From an uncultured Pelagibacteraceae bacterium (lineage in GTDB: Bacteria; Pseudomonadota; Alphaproteobacteria; Pelagibacterales; Pelagibacteraceae), in contig CACHIS010000003.1 in assembly GCA_902579925.1 (NCBI GenBank), positions 1 through 64,000 of the forward strand: a stretch of 64,000 bases of DNA, given 5' to 3'. Positions 25,256 to 34,627 of the stretch are shown piece after piece (position 1 is the first letter of the stretch; each line of letters begins with the position of its first letter). The translations under genes were made by a program, and so were the position numbers. Below the pieces are notes generated by a model, which was given only the letters and a program-made list of their open reading frames with translations, was not told the DNA's origin and did no database searches.

Positions 25256-26264
25256 ATTTTGTATTTAAATAAAAAAAATAAATACTTGAACTAACTAAAA
25301 GAATCGAACTTATTTGGTGCATAGATGCAATATAAATCTGTGCACCATGTAATACTGTAAAAATACCTAATATAATTTGAAGTATTATAAATATTCCTAA
25401 ATAGTTAATAGATTTATATAAATCATACATCTTGTTTGCATAAATCTTATATAAAATCAAAACATAAAAGACTCCGATCAAATAAGCTAAATTACGGTGT
25501 ATAAATTGTACTAAGGATGGATCACTTAAAGCAGTAACTTCAAAAAGATTTTTTAAATTGTTGTCATCAGGAAAATATGAGTTGCCCATCAGAGGCCAAG
25601 AATTATAGATTTTTCCAGCATCCATACCTGAAACAAAGGCACCAATTGAAATTTGTAAAAAAATTAGAATTAAGAACAATAAAGGAATATATGTATTTAG
25701 TTTGTTTGTAATGTTTTTTGATATGCTAATCTTTAGATAATTCCAATAGATTAGAGATAAAATCAAAAAAGCAATAAGTAAATGTGCAGATAATCTAAAG
25801 TGACTTACGTCTACCCTTTCAATTAATCCACTACTAACCATATACCAACCAATGAAACCTTGAAAACATATTAAAAAAAATATGAAATATAAATTTAATA
25901 ATCGAGTAAACTTTATTTTAAAAGAAAAATAAATTAGTGGTATTAAATATCCAAGACCAATCAATCTACCAAGAAATCTATGAGCCCATTCCCACCAAAA
26001 AATAACTTTAAATTCATTTAAAGTCATATTGTAATTTTGTAATTTAAATTCAGGGATTTGTTTGTAAAGATTAAAATAAACAATCCAATCATTTTGATTA
26101 AGAGGTGGAAAAAAACCAGAAAATAATTCCCACTCAGTGATGGAGAGACCTGAGTCTGTGAGTCTAGTTAATCCACCAACAATTATCATAAAAGAAACAA
26201 TCCAAAACATCGATATTAACCAAATCGATAATTGATTACTAATTTTAGGATTTGTTGTGTACAT
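25248..26264 (-). CDS. ctaA: Haem A synthase
   Basis: A 338-residue, eight-helix membrane protein (COX15/CtaA type 2) converting haem O to haem A for cytochrome c oxidase. The haem-ligand histidines are visible in WEWAHRFLGR and in the two later segments VSHFRLSAHL and QFIHRNLAYL, with MHQ near the C-terminus. WRXXGGLTRLTDSGLSI-like GGLTRLTDSGLSITEW near residue 25 is the family signature. It is a lone minus-strand gene between metY and a chorismate mutase. Confidence 0.95.
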   Translation of the reverse strand: MYTTNPKISNQLSIWLISMFWIVSFMIIVGGLTRLTDSGLSITEWELFSGFFPPLNQNDWIVYFNLYKQIPEFKLQNYNMTLNEFKVIFWWEWAHRFLGRLIGLGYLIPLIYFSFKIKFTRLLNLYFIFFLICFQGFIGWYMVSSGLIERVDVSHFRLSAHLLIAFLILSLIYWNYLKISISKNITNKLNTYIPLLFLILIFLQISIGAFVSGMDAGKIYNSWPLMGNSYFPDDNNLKNLFEVTALSDPSLVQFIHRNLAYLIGVFYVLILYKIYANKMYDLYKSINYLGIFIILQIILGIFTVLHGAQIYIASMHQISSILLVSSSIYFFYLNTKFN

Positions 26265-26307
26265 GCCAGGATAAATATAATAATTTTCTTATAATCCAAA
26301 TATATAA

Positions 26308-26598
26308 ATGTCGCCTTTAAAAAGAATAAAACTCAGTAAAATAAGATCAGAATTAGACAAATTAGATAATTCTTTAATTAAACTTATTAAAAAAAGGACA
26401 AATCTCGTTAACCAAGTCCTAAAACTAAAAGATAAAAAAAAAGAGATTATAGACAATAAAAGAATAAAAAACATTTTAACGAATATCAGAAAAAAATCTA
26501 TTGCGAATAAAATAGATCCTAAAATTACAAATCGTATTTGGAAAAATATGATTTGGTCTTACATTGATTACGAAAAAAGAAATTTTAAAAAGAAATAA
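26308..26598 (+). CDS. Chorismate mutase (AroQ-type), monofunctional
   Basis: A 96-residue all-helical chorismate mutase domain. The N-terminal helix (IRSELDKLDNSLIKLIKKR) contains the two arginines and acidic spacing expected for AroQ, and a later Lys/Arg and Gln/Glu set is plausible. It should form prephenate for Phe/Tyr synthesis; there is no fused dehydratase or dehydrogenase. The body is unusually lysine-rich. The stop abuts the convergent rpmG stop with no intervening base. Assignment is by pattern and length. Confidence 0.78.
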   Translation: MSPLKRIKLSKIRSELDKLDNSLIKLIKKRTNLVNQVLKLKDKKKEIIDNKRIKNILTNIRKKSIANKIDPKITNRIWKNMIWSYIDYEKRNFKKK

Positions 26599-26790
26599 TT
26601 ATTTACTGTGAGGGGGAAGTTTTTTTTCAACAAAAACTTCATGCTTTCTAGTGCTTGGATTGTATTTTTTTGCAGAAAGTTTTACCTTAGCTTTCTCACC
26701 ACCAGCAGGTTTTTTTACATAATAAAAAAAGGAGCTATCAGGTTTACTCTCAGGTACCAATCTAACTTTAACGTGTGTTTTTTTTGCCAT
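26599..26790 (-). CDS. rpmG: 50S ribosomal protein L33
   Basis: A 63-residue L33. The SSFFYYVKK segment, KLSAKKYNPSTRKH and the EVFVEKKL C-terminus match the family. It has no CxxC pairs, so it is the zinc-independent form. The gene overlaps the MerR gene end by one base. It lies outside its more usual rpmB-rpmG context. Confidence 0.96.
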   Translation of the reverse strand: MAKKTHVKVRLVPESKPDSSFFYYVKKPAGGEKAKVKLSAKKYNPSTRKHEVFVEKKLPPHSK

Positions 26791-27173
26791 TATTTATAAT
26801 TTTTTAATTTTTTAACAATTTTAGAAATATTTAATACTTTATTTTTTAATTTATCGTTTCTTATAGAATTATTTGAAATTTCGTCAAGATTTAAAGTTCC
26901 ATTATAATTTGGGTTATTTAAAATTTTTTTTACTCCATTTATTGTCAATCCTTGATCTTTAAGAAGAAATTTAATCTTTTTTAATATATCAATTGATTTT
27001 TTATCATAATATCTTCTGTTGGAATTTAAAAATTTTGGTTTTATTTGCTTAAACTGTGTTTCCCAAAATCTAATAGTATGCGTAGAAAGTATTCCTTTTT
27101 TTTTTGATTTTAACTCAAGAATTTTAGCTACTTCACCTATAGTTTTATAAGCATTATCAAATTTATCAGTCAT
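26790..27173 (-). CDS. MerR-family transcriptional regulator
   Basis: A 127-residue regulator with an N-terminal MerR helix-turn-helix (YKTIGEVAKILEL, then HTIRFWETQF and RRYYDKKSIDIL) and a short helical C-terminus. No effector-binding cysteines are visible. I chose the ATG at 27173, which overlaps the ihfA stop by 8 bases; an upstream start at 27311 would read through ihfA. The ihfA-merR neighbourhood is conserved across Alphaproteobacteria; the regulated genes are unknown. Confidence 0.88.
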   Translation of the reverse strand: MTDKFDNAYKTIGEVAKILELKSKKKGILSTHTIRFWETQFKQIKPKFLNSNRRYYDKKSIDILKKIKFLLKDQGLTINGVKKILNNPNYNGTLNLDEISNNSIRNDKLKNKVLNISKIVKKLKNYK

Positions 27174-27462
27174 CTTTATTATTAATAAATTCTTTAAACT
27201 CCTTTGAAGGTTTAAATAAAACAACATCTCTACTTGATATAATTTTTGCTTCTTTAGTCTTGGGATTTCTACCAATTCGAGATTTTTTTTGTCTAATTGA
27301 AAATGTGCCAAATTTTGATAATTTTAATTTTTTTTCAATTTTAATATTAAAAATTATAGTTTCTAGAAAATCATTTATTAAATTTTCGGATACTTGTTTT
27401 GAAAAACCTAGTTGCATATATACTTGGTTTACTAAATCTTTTTTGGTTAAATTTGTTCTCAT
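27166..27462 (-). CDS. ihfA: Integration host factor alpha subunit
   Basis: A 98-residue DNA-bending protein of the HU/IHF family. TNLTKKDLVNQVYMQLGFSK starts the dimerisation domain, and GRNPKTKEAKIISSR is the minor-groove-inserting arm with the intercalating proline. It sits between plsX and merR as in other Alphaproteobacteria, though fabH, which usually lies before ihfA, is absent. Confidence 0.95.
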   Translation of the reverse strand: MRTNLTKKDLVNQVYMQLGFSKQVSENLINDFLETIIFNIKIEKKLKLSKFGTFSIRQKKSRIGRNPKTKEAKIISSRDVVLFKPSKEFKEFINNKDD

Positions 27463-27466
27463 TTCT

Positions 27467-28468
27467 CTAAATATTTAGTTTAATTTTTTCTATTAAGTTT
27501 CCTTTAACAATTCTATTACAAACGTCCAGTGAATTTGAAAAACCAATAAAATCTGTTCCACCATGACTTTTAACGACTGGTGAGTCTAATCCTAAAAAAA
27601 TAGCGCCATTATATAATCTTGGATCTAGACGTTCTTTAAATTTTTTCAAATTAGAATAATTTAAAAGTGAAGAAATTTTTCCCAAAATAGAACTAGTCAT
27701 TGATTTTTTAAGTTCTTTTGTAATAAAGTTAGCGGTACCCTCTGCAGTTTTTAGAGCAATATTGCCTGTGAACCCATCAGAAATTATGACATTGATATCG
27801 CCATCCATTATTTGATTACCCTCAATATATCCAGCAAAGTTGTAATTTGATGTTTTTTTTTCATTTAAAATTTTAAAAGTTTCTTTAATTGTTTCATTAC
27901 CTTTGAGCTCCTCAGATCCAATATTTAAAAGACCTATATTAGGTTTTTTATCAGGATATAATGAGGTATAAAGAGATGCGCCCATAATTGAAAAATCAAA
28001 TAAATTTTTTGAACTGCATTCAATGTTTGCGCCTAAATCTAGAACAACACTCATTCCACTTTTGTTAGGCCACAAAGCAGACAACGCTGGTTTATCAATA
28101 TTTTCAATCATTTTTAAATTTAGTTTTGCAATAACTAGTAAAGCTCCGGTGTTTCCCGCAGATATAATAATATCTGCCTCTCTTTTTTTTACACTTTCAA
28201 TAGCCAACCACATACTAGTATCTTTACCTCTTTTAGCTGCTTCTAATGGACTATCTGTACTAAGAACAAAATTTTCTGTATGAACAATTTCAAAATTATT
28301 ATTATTTATCTTATTATTAATCAATATTTCAATTTCCTTCTTATTACCAAAAATTTTATAAAAAATATTTTTGTTTTTCTGATGATTATGAATTAAACCA
28401 TCAATGACTTTTTTTGGTGAGTTATCACCACCCATTGCATCAATTGCAATTTTTACAAAATCCGACAT
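27467..28468 (-). CDS. plsX: Phosphate acyltransferase PlsX
   Basis: A 333-residue enzyme forming acyl-phosphate from acyl-ACP for phospholipid synthesis. The N-terminal AIDAMGGDNSPKKVIDG signature and the SAGNTGALL and ISDGFTGNIALKT segments are diagnostic. Length matches the family. It follows rpmF and is followed after four bases by ihfA. Cytosolic, peripheral at the membrane. Confidence 0.97.
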   Translation of the reverse strand: MSDFVKIAIDAMGGDNSPKKVIDGLIHNHQKNKNIFYKIFGNKKEIEILINNKINNNNFEIVHTENFVLSTDSPLEAAKRGKDTSMWLAIESVKKREADIIISAGNTGALLVIAKLNLKMIENIDKPALSALWPNKSGMSVVLDLGANIECSSKNLFDFSIMGASLYTSLYPDKKPNIGLLNIGSEELKGNETIKETFKILNEKKTSNYNFAGYIEGNQIMDGDINVIISDGFTGNIALKTAEGTANFITKELKKSMTSSILGKISSLLNYSNLKKFKERLDPRLYNGAIFLGLDSPVVKSHGGTDFIGFSNSLDVCNRIVKGNLIEKIKLNI

Positions 28469-28486
28469 ATTAGGATATTAAATTAT

Positions 28487-28669
28487 TTAGTCTTTAGGGT
28501 CTATAACTTGACGACCTTTATACATGCCAGTTTTAAGATCTAAATGATGAGATAATCTATATTCACCTGATTTTTTATCTTCAACAACGTTTTTTGTTGA
28601 AAATTTCATATTTTGAGCTCGCCTCATCCCTGTCCGTGATGGGGTTTGTTTTCTTTTAGGTACAGCCAT
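28487..28669 (-). CDS. rpmF: 50S ribosomal protein L32
   Basis: A 60-residue L32. [20 protein letters not shown] is the family start, and [17 protein letters not shown] is the usual C-terminal half. The zinc-binding cysteines of some L32 proteins are missing. It stands directly upstream of plsX, as in most bacteria, but the yceD (DUF177) gene that commonly precedes it is replaced by the cytochrome bc1 chaperone gene two bases away. Confidence 0.97.
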   Translation of the reverse strand: MAVPKRKQTPSRTGMRRAQNMKFSTKNVVEDKKSGEYRLSHHLDLKTGMYKGRQVIDPKD

Positions 28670-28671
28670 AA

Positions 28672-29133
28672 TTATTGGTTAATTACACTTTTTAAGTAAG
28701 AATTCAAAGTTTTTTTTGAGAGATTTTCTAAATATTTATCAAAATATTCAACTAATTCCTCGATATTTGTAAAATTTTCTAAGAATTTTGAAATAATTTC
28801 TTTTTTTTTTTCTAAATTATTATCGTTCCAAAAATGAATATCAGATATAATAGCATGAAAAACATTTATATAGTCTTTCATTTTCTTATTTATAGATTGA
28901 TCACCATAACCTATTTCCCTTATGCTAAGTTCTAGCTGTCTAAAATTAAAATCATAAATTTCTTGAAGTATTTTTTCATTCTCCTCATTTTTGAAATTTT
29001 TAAGAAAAAAAGCAAAATGTAAAAGAAAAATAATTAAACGATCATTAAAACTATCTTGTTTATTGAGACTTTTATAAAGTAATTTATTAGTGGTTAATTT
29101 TATCAAATTGTTATAAAGATTTATGTAATTCAT
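28672..29133 (-). CDS. Ubiquinol-cytochrome c chaperone family protein
   Basis: A 153-residue all-helical protein resembling the ubiquinol-cytochrome c chaperone (CBP3) domain. Supporting features are the [15 protein letters not shown] core and [19 protein letters not shown] motif. The family helps assemble the cytochrome bc1 complex. Its start codon directly abuts the divergent bamE start (CATATG), so its promoter must lie inside bamE. The same pairing of bamE with this chaperone occurs in other Alphaproteobacteria. Confidence 0.83.
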   Translation of the reverse strand: MNYINLYNNLIKLTTNKLLYKSLNKQDSFNDRLIIFLLHFAFFLKNFKNEENEKILQEIYDFNFRQLELSIREIGYGDQSINKKMKDYINVFHAIISDIHFWNDNNLEKKKEIISKFLENFTNIEELVEYFDKYLENLSKKTLNSYLKSVINQ

Positions 29134-29601
29134 ATGGTGAAAATATTATTAATTATTTTAACTTTATTTTTGTCTAATTGTAAATTAAATAAAATTGTTA
29201 AGCATCATGGTATACATAACTTAGAGAGCAAAAGTAAGGAATTAACAATTAATAGTTCAAATATTAATGACATCAATAAAATTCTTGGACCACCATCTTC
29301 AACTAGTTATTTTAATAACGATGTATTAATTTATCTTGAGCAAAAAACCTCAAATTCAAAACTGCTAAAACTTGGAAAAAGAAAACTTATTGCTAACAAT
29401 GTACTTCTATTAGAAATTGATAATCGAGGAATGCTTATCAAAAAAGAATTATTAGGAAAAGATGATATCAATAAACTACGTGTCTCAATGAAAGAAACTA
29501 ACGTTAATTCTGACACTGACTCATTTTTAATCAAAAGCTTGTCAAATGTAATGAAAAAAATAGATGATCCACTTGGAAAAAAAAGAGGTGAAGTAAAATA
29601 A
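29134..29601 (+). CDS. bamE: Outer membrane protein assembly factor BamE-like
   Basis: A 155-residue lipoprotein: the signal ends in LFLSNCKL with Cys-16 as the acylation site. The BamE/SmpA/OmlA fold is suggested by the NDINKILGPPSS motif (about residues 49-60) and following strands. It would act in the BAM complex at the outer membrane. It starts head-to-head with the CBP3-like gene with no base between the start codons, so any 5' untranslated region lies within that gene. Confidence 0.83.
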   Translation: MVKILLIILTLFLSNCKLNKIVKHHGIHNLESKSKELTINSSNINDINKILGPPSSTSYFNNDVLIYLEQKTSNSKLLKLGKRKLIANNVLLLEIDNRGMLIKKELLGKDDINKLRVSMKETNVNSDTDSFLIKSLSNVMKKIDDPLGKKRGEVK

Positions 29602-29602
29602 T

Positions 29603-31708
29603 CTAACCAGCTATAACTGCTAATAACAATAAAGCTACTATATTTGTTATTTTGATCATAGGATTCACCGCAGGACCAGCTGTATCTTTATATGGGTCAC
29701 CAACAGTATCACCAGTGACGGCAGCCTTGTGAGCTTCAGATCCTTTACCTCCGTGATTACCATCTTCAATAAATTTTTTCGCATTATCCCATGCGCCACC
29801 CCCTGCAGTCATAGAGACGGCAACAAAAAGTCCTGTAATAATAACACCTAATAACATGGCACCCACAGATGCAAGTGCTGCAACTTGACCGCCTATTGAT
29901 AAAATTATAAAATATAAAACTACTGGCGAAAGAACTGGTAACAATGAAGGAATAATCATTTCTTTTATCGCTGCAACAGTCAATAAATCTACTAGTTTTG
30001 CGTAATCAGGTTTTTGTTTTCTTTTCATTATTCCTGGATATTTTCTAAATTGTCTTCGAACCTCGACGACTACAGCTCCACCTGCTCTACCAACAGCTTG
30101 CATTCCCATTGATCCAAATAAATATGGTAACATTCCACCAATCAACAGACCAACAACAACGTAAGGATTTGATAAGTCAAAAGTAACCACAATGCCTTCC
30201 AACGCAGAGCCTGCTTCTTTAGAAAAATGTTTAATATCCTCAGTATACGCTGCGAACAAAACTAATGCCCCTAGTCCAGCAGATCCAATAGCGTATCCTT
30301 TAGTAACAGCTTTCGTTGTGTTACCAACAGCGTCAAGTGCATCTGTAGTTTTTCTTACTTTTTTATCTAAATTTGACATTTCTGCTATTCCACCAGCATT
30401 ATCAGTTACTGGACCGTATGCATCTAAAGCTACAACCATACCAGCTAATGCAAGCATAGTTGTTACAGCAATCGCAATTCCAAATAAGCCAGCAATTGAA
30501 TTTGTAATTAGTATTCCTGCAACAATAATTATTGCAGGGATAGCAGTTGCTTCCATTGATACAGCTAAACCCTGAATAACATTAGTACCATGGCCAGTTG
30601 TCGAAGATAAGGCTACAGATTTAACAGGTCTATAACCTGTTCCAGTATAATATTCGGTAATCCAAATTAATAACCCAGTAATTACAAGGCCAATCACACC
30701 ACAATAATATAAATCTTTACCATTAAAAGTTTTATCATTGACTGTAAATTCATTATTAAAACCAATTACGTAATCGGTAACAGGCCATAATATCACTAGT
30801 GATGTAATAGCTGAAACAATAAAACCTTTGTACAAAGCATTCATAACATTATTATTTTTTCCAAGTTTAACGAAAAAAGTACCGATTATAGATGTTATTA
30901 AACAAGCAGCTCCGATTGTAAGTGGATAGATCATCATATTTAAATCACCAATAAAAAAAATTGATGACAAAACCATTGTTGCCACAATTGTAACAGCATA
31001 TGTCTCAAATAAGTCTGCTGCCATTCCTGCACAGTCTCCAACATTATCACCAACATTATCAGCAATTACAGCTGGATTTCTTGGATCGTCTTCAGGTATT
31101 CCTGCCTCAACTTTACCAACTAAATCAGCACCAACATCTGCTCCTTTGGTAAAAATTCCTCCTCCTAATCTTGCAAAAATTGAAATTAGTGATGCGCCAA
31201 AACCTAATGCAACAAGTGCGTTTACAATTTCTCTTTCATCAACATTAAATTTTAGTAATAAGTAATAATAAACTGCTATTGATAAGAGAGCTAATCCAGC
31301 AACTAACATTCCAGTTACGGCCCCAGATTTAAAAGCTACTGAAAGACCTTGTGCTAAACCTTTTCTTGAAGCTTCTGCGGTTCTAACATTTGCTTCGACC
31401 GAAACCAACATACCAACATAACCAGCTATTCCAGACAATGCTGCACCAATTAAATAACCAAGACCAACTAATGGGCTAAATGCGATACTAACAATAACCA
31501 ACACAACTGCTCCAACAATTGCAATAGTCTTATACTGTCTTGCTAAATATGCTTTCGCACCTATTTGAATTGCAAATGCTATATCTTGCATTTTTGAATT
31601 TCCAGCACTTGAACTTAAAATATTTTTTCCAGTTAAAAATCCATAAACTATAGATAATAAACCAGCGACGATTGTGTATAGTAGAATTGTTTCAACTGTT
31701 TCGTTCAT
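29603..31708 (-). CDS. hppA: Membrane-bound proton-translocating pyrophosphatase
   Basis: A 701-residue, about 16-helix pump that couples pyrophosphate hydrolysis to proton export. The substrate-binding motifs [21 protein letters not shown]-type and [15 protein letters not shown] are present. The [10 protein letters not shown] segment carries lysine at the position that marks potassium-independent proton pumps. It recovers energy from pyrophosphate made in biosynthesis, which suits an energy-limited marine cell. It stands alone on the minus strand, one base after bamE. Confidence 0.97.
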   Translation of the reverse strand: MNETVETILLYTIVAGLLSIVYGFLTGKNILSSSAGNSKMQDIAFAIQIGAKAYLARQYKTIAIVGAVVLVIVSIAFSPLVGLGYLIGAALSGIAGYVGMLVSVEANVRTAEASRKGLAQGLSVAFKSGAVTGMLVAGLALLSIAVYYYLLLKFNVDEREIVNALVALGFGASLISIFARLGGGIFTKGADVGADLVGKVEAGIPEDDPRNPAVIADNVGDNVGDCAGMAADLFETYAVTIVATMVLSSIFFIGDLNMMIYPLTIGAACLITSIIGTFFVKLGKNNNVMNALYKGFIVSAITSLVILWPVTDYVIGFNNEFTVNDKTFNGKDLYYCGVIGLVITGLLIWITEYYTGTGYRPVKSVALSSTTGHGTNVIQGLAVSMEATAIPAIIIVAGILITNSIAGLFGIAIAVTTMLALAGMVVALDAYGPVTDNAGGIAEMSNLDKKVRKTTDALDAVGNTTKAVTKGYAIGSAGLGALVLFAAYTEDIKHFSKEAGSALEGIVVTFDLSNPYVVVGLLIGGMLPYLFGSMGMQAVGRAGGAVVVEVRRQFRKYPGIMKRKQKPDYAKLVDLLTVAAIKEMIIPSLLPVLSPVVLYFIILSIGGQVAALASVGAMLLGVIITGLFVAVSMTAGGGAWDNAKKFIEDGNHGGKGSEAHKAAVTGDTVGDPYKDTAGPAVNPMIKITNIVALLLLAVIAG

Positions 31709-31784
31709 ATAAACCTTGAGTTATTAGTTGTTAATTTTAAAGCCGGACAATACAAAAAAAGGTAAAAAAGACAACGATTAACTT

Positions 31785-32744
31785 TCAAAATTCATGTTTA
31801 TAAGCATTGTTAATAGCCTTAATTTGCTTACCTTTTACATCAATTATTGAAGATTTTTTTTTGCCTGATATGATTTTACCAATTTTTGTAATTTTTATTC
31901 CTAATTTTTTTGAGATCCTTTTAATGATTCTGCTTTTATTTAAACTTGCAGTGAATAAAATTTGATAATCATCTCCATTTGTAACGGTATTAATCTTTTT
32001 TAATTTTTTTTTAGATATTAACTTTTTTAAGTTTAAAGATATCGGTATTTTATTCTCTTTTATTAAAAAAGAAAAGTTTTGTCTATTAATCATTTTTTCT
32101 AAATCTCCGATAAGACCATCTGAAATATCTATTGAAGTGTTTGCAAATTTCAATAAATGATTGGTCAATTTAATTTGTAACTCTGGATGAAAATATTTTT
32201 TTATAAAGAAATTAGAAATTTTTTTGTTAACCGTAATTTTATTTTTTAAAATCTGGAGACCTATATAACTATCTCCTATATTTCCTGTTACATAAATATC
32301 ATCATTTAATTTAGCCTTATTTCTATAAACTATTTTTTTTGAATAACCTAATGAGGTAATGGTAAAACTTAATCTATTTGAAAAAGTAGTATCGCCACCA
32401 CATAAATTAAGGTTATATATTTTTTGTTCTTTTTTAAGTGATTTTGAAATTTGTTTTAAGTTTTTTTTAGAAAATGTTTTACTATTTCCAGAACCTGAAA
32501 TAAAATAAAATTTTGGTATCACTCCTTTACAAATCAAATCAGATATGGATGATCTTAATATTTTTTTAATAACAAAGTCAGGTGAATTAAAATTAACAAA
32601 ATGAATACCATTGATATAAGTATCGACAGAAATTACTACACCTTTTTTTTTATCAAAAAAAACATCATCATTAAGATTAAGTGCAGCTTTATTTTTCTTA
32701 GAAATTTTAGAAAAATAATTATTTATTAATTCAAATTCATGCAT
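31785..32744 (-). CDS. thiL: Thiamine-monophosphate kinase
   Basis: A 319-residue ThiL of the PurM fold, phosphorylating TMP to thiamine diphosphate. It has LNDDVFFDKKKGVVISVDTYI near residue 23, the CGGDTTFS region and SIDISDGLIGDLEKM, which carry its metal-binding aspartates. It overlaps nusB by 8 bases; nusB-thiL is the conserved end of the riboflavin operon. A kinase for thiamine phosphate fits an organism dependent on imported thiamine precursors. Confidence 0.92.
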   Translation of the reverse strand: MHEFELINNYFSKISKKNKAALNLNDDVFFDKKKGVVISVDTYINGIHFVNFNSPDFVIKKILRSSISDLICKGVIPKFYFISGSGNSKTFSKKNLKQISKSLKKEQKIYNLNLCGGDTTFSNRLSFTITSLGYSKKIVYRNKAKLNDDIYVTGNIGDSYIGLQILKNKITVNKKISNFFIKKYFHPELQIKLTNHLLKFANTSIDISDGLIGDLEKMINRQNFSFLIKENKIPISLNLKKLISKKKLKKINTVTNGDDYQILFTASLNKSRIIKRISKKLGIKITKIGKIISGKKKSSIIDVKGKQIKAINNAYKHEF

Positions 32745-33141
32745 TATTAGATCTTAGTTTTTTTCCTAAATTATCTAATAAAGCGTTTAGATATTTTGTT
32801 TGCGAATTTTCTATGAAAAAATTTGATGAGTTTAAATATTCTTTGATAATAATATTTATAGATAGATTGGGTTTATACATAAATTCATAAGTTGCTGCTT
32901 TTAAAATTGTTTGTAAGATTTTATCTAATTTTTCAAAAGTAAAATCCTCTCCAAGTTTATTGTTTAATTCATCAAGTATGAGGTCATTTCTTTCAATAGT
33001 CCCATAAACTATATCTTTAATAAATTTTTTAAATCTATGTTTAGGAAAGTCTAAATCATTTTCATCATTATAAAATTTACTATATAATTTTTGAATTATA
33101 ATTACTCTTGGATTATTTTTTGGATTAAAGTGAGTTCTCAT
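32737..33141 (-). CDS. nusB: Transcription antitermination protein NusB
   Basis: A 134-residue all-helical NusB protein that, with S10, supports rRNA transcription antitermination. ARVIIIQKLY-type N-terminal helix, DLILDELNN, ILKAATYEFMY and NIIIKEYLNSSNFF are recognisable. It overlaps ribH by 4 bases and thiL by 8, in the usual ribH-nusB-thiL order. Confidence 0.9.
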   Translation of the reverse strand: MRTHFNPKNNPRVIIIQKLYSKFYNDENDLDFPKHRFKKFIKDIVYGTIERNDLILDELNNKLGEDFTFEKLDKILQTILKAATYEFMYKPNLSINIIIKEYLNSSNFFIENSQTKYLNALLDNLGKKLRSNNA

Positions 33142-33527
33142 TTTAATGACAAAATAGAAATTACAGCTTTTGCAGCTTCTGCACCTTTAATCTTTCTAGC
33201 TTTAGCTTGTGACATATTTAGGCAAGTAATTATTCCATTACCAATAGGTTTTTTACTTGTAATTGATAAATCCATTATTGCATTTATTGAAGCTTGAGAA
33301 ATAAAATCAAAGTGTGGAGTTTTTCCTTTAATAACACAACCAAGGGCTAAAAAGGCATCATATTTATTAATATTTCTTGAAATAACCATAGGTATTTCAA
33401 AGGTGCCTGGTACTTCAATTATTTTAACCCTGCTCGTTTTGGGGATTAATTTTAAAGCACTACTTATCAAACCTTTTGTAATATCTTTGTAATAGTTTGC
33501 AGAAACAATGAGAATTTTTTTTTTCAT
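33138..33527 (-). CDS. ribH: 6,7-dimethyl-8-ribityllumazine synthase
   Basis: A 129-residue lumazine synthase, the penultimate step of riboflavin synthesis. VPGTFEIPMVISRN, ALGCVIKGKTPHFDFIS and the GNGIITCLNMSQA C-terminal region match the family. The length is slightly short. The start codon shares one base with the end of ribBA; the downstream nusB overlaps by 4 bases. Confidence 0.95.
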   Translation of the reverse strand: MKKKILIVSANYYKDITKGLISSALKLIPKTSRVKIIEVPGTFEIPMVISRNINKYDAFLALGCVIKGKTPHFDFISQASINAIMDLSITSKKPIGNGIITCLNMSQAKARKIKGAEAAKAVISILSLK

Positions 33528-34627
33528 TAAATTAATTCCTGTTTTTTAATTTTAATTCCATATCCATCTAAACCAATAACTTTTTTAAGTGATCTGGTTA
33601 TTAATATCATATTTCTAATATTTAGATCTTTAATTATTTGAGCACCAATACCATAATTTTTAATTGATTTATCACCTCCTTTTTTTTCAAATTCTTTATT
33701 TTTATATTTCTTCAAAGTTTGTGTAACAGATCTTAAATTTGTATCTTTTATAAATATTAAGACACAATTTTGATATTTTTTAAAATAATTAAGAGTTTTA
33801 TTAAATGAATTAGGTAATTTTTGATTAATCAAATAATTTTGTACAATGTTAGATGAAATTACTCTCACTCTTGGTGTTATACCCTTTTTGATCTTACCTT
33901 TTATAAGTGCAAAGTGTTCAGAGCCATCTAATAAGTTTTCGTAAATTTTAATTTTATATTTTTGTTTTTTTACAATAATTTGACTTTGTTTTTTTAGTTT
34001 AACAAGTTTTTCTTTTTTTAATCTGTAGGCAATTAAATCTTCAATTTTTGCAATTTTAAGTTTATGTTTCTTTGCAAAATTAAATAAATTTTGACCCCTA
34101 GCCATTGTTCCATCCTCATTCATGATTTCGCATATGACTGCTGAATTATTTTTTTTTGCTAATCTAGAAATATCTACAGATGCCTCGGTATGACCCGCTC
34201 TAACAAGAACACCCCCATCCTTAGCTATTATGGGGAAAACGTGACCAGGAGAAACGATCTCATTTTTCTTTACGTTTCTTTTTGATGCAATTTTAATTGT
34301 CCTCGCTCTATCTTTGGCGGAAATACCTGTAGTAATTCCCTTTTTAGCCTCGATAGAAATTGTAAATGCAGTGTTGTTTCTAGATTGATTGACCGGTGAC
34401 ATAAGAGATAGATTTAATTTTTTTGCTTGTAGTGAGTCAAGAGCAAGACAAATTAGACCTCTTCCATATTTAGCCATGAAATTAATATTTTTTGAGTTGG
34501 TATCTGATGACGAAATTACTAAATCACCCTCATTTTCTCTTTTTTCATCATCAACTAATATGAACATCCCACCTTTTTTAGCTACGGATATAATGGTTTC
34601 AATTGGTGCAAAATTATTTTTTATCAT
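33527..34627 (-). CDS. ribB: DHBP synthase with degenerate GTP cyclohydrolase II domain
   Basis: A 366-residue RibBA-shaped protein. The N-terminal 210 residues are 3,4-dihydroxy-2-butanone 4-phosphate synthase: DDEKRENEGDLV, the GHVFPIIAKDGGVLVRAGHTE-type segment and EIMNEDGTMAR are intact. The C-terminal half aligns in outline with GTP cyclohydrolase II (GSEHFALIKGKI) but lacks the zinc-binding CxxGDxxxSxRCDC motif, reading RVISSNIVQNYLI instead. It likely has only DHBP synthase activity; the same decay is known in some alphaproteobacterial RibBA proteins. It overlaps ribE by 14 bases. Confidence 0.9.
   Translation of the reverse strand: MIKNNFAPIETIISVAKKGGMFILVDDEKRENEGDLVISSSDTNSKNINFMAKYGRGLICLALDSLQAKKLNLSLMSPVNQSRNNTAFTISIEAKKGITTGISAKDRARTIKIASKRNVKKNEIVSPGHVFPIIAKDGGVLVRAGHTEASVDISRLAKKNNSAVICEIMNEDGTMARGQNLFNFAKKHKLKIAKIEDLIAYRLKKEKLVKLKKQSQIIVKKQKYKIKIYENLLDGSEHFALIKGKIKKGITPRVRVISSNIVQNYLINQKLPNSFNKTLNYFKKYQNCVLIFIKDTNLRSVTQTLKKYKNKEFEKKGGDKSIKNYGIGAQIIKDLNIRNMILITRSLKKVIGLDGYGIKIKKQELI

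Noticed and set aside
27174-27311. N-terminal extension of the MerR protein
   Set aside because: It lies wholly within ihfA in another frame; the ATG at 27173 gives a normal MerR N-terminus.
30192-30575. A 127-residue open frame opposite hppA
   Set aside because: It is an antisense shadow of a strongly conserved gene with repetitive Ala/Ser/Pro composition.
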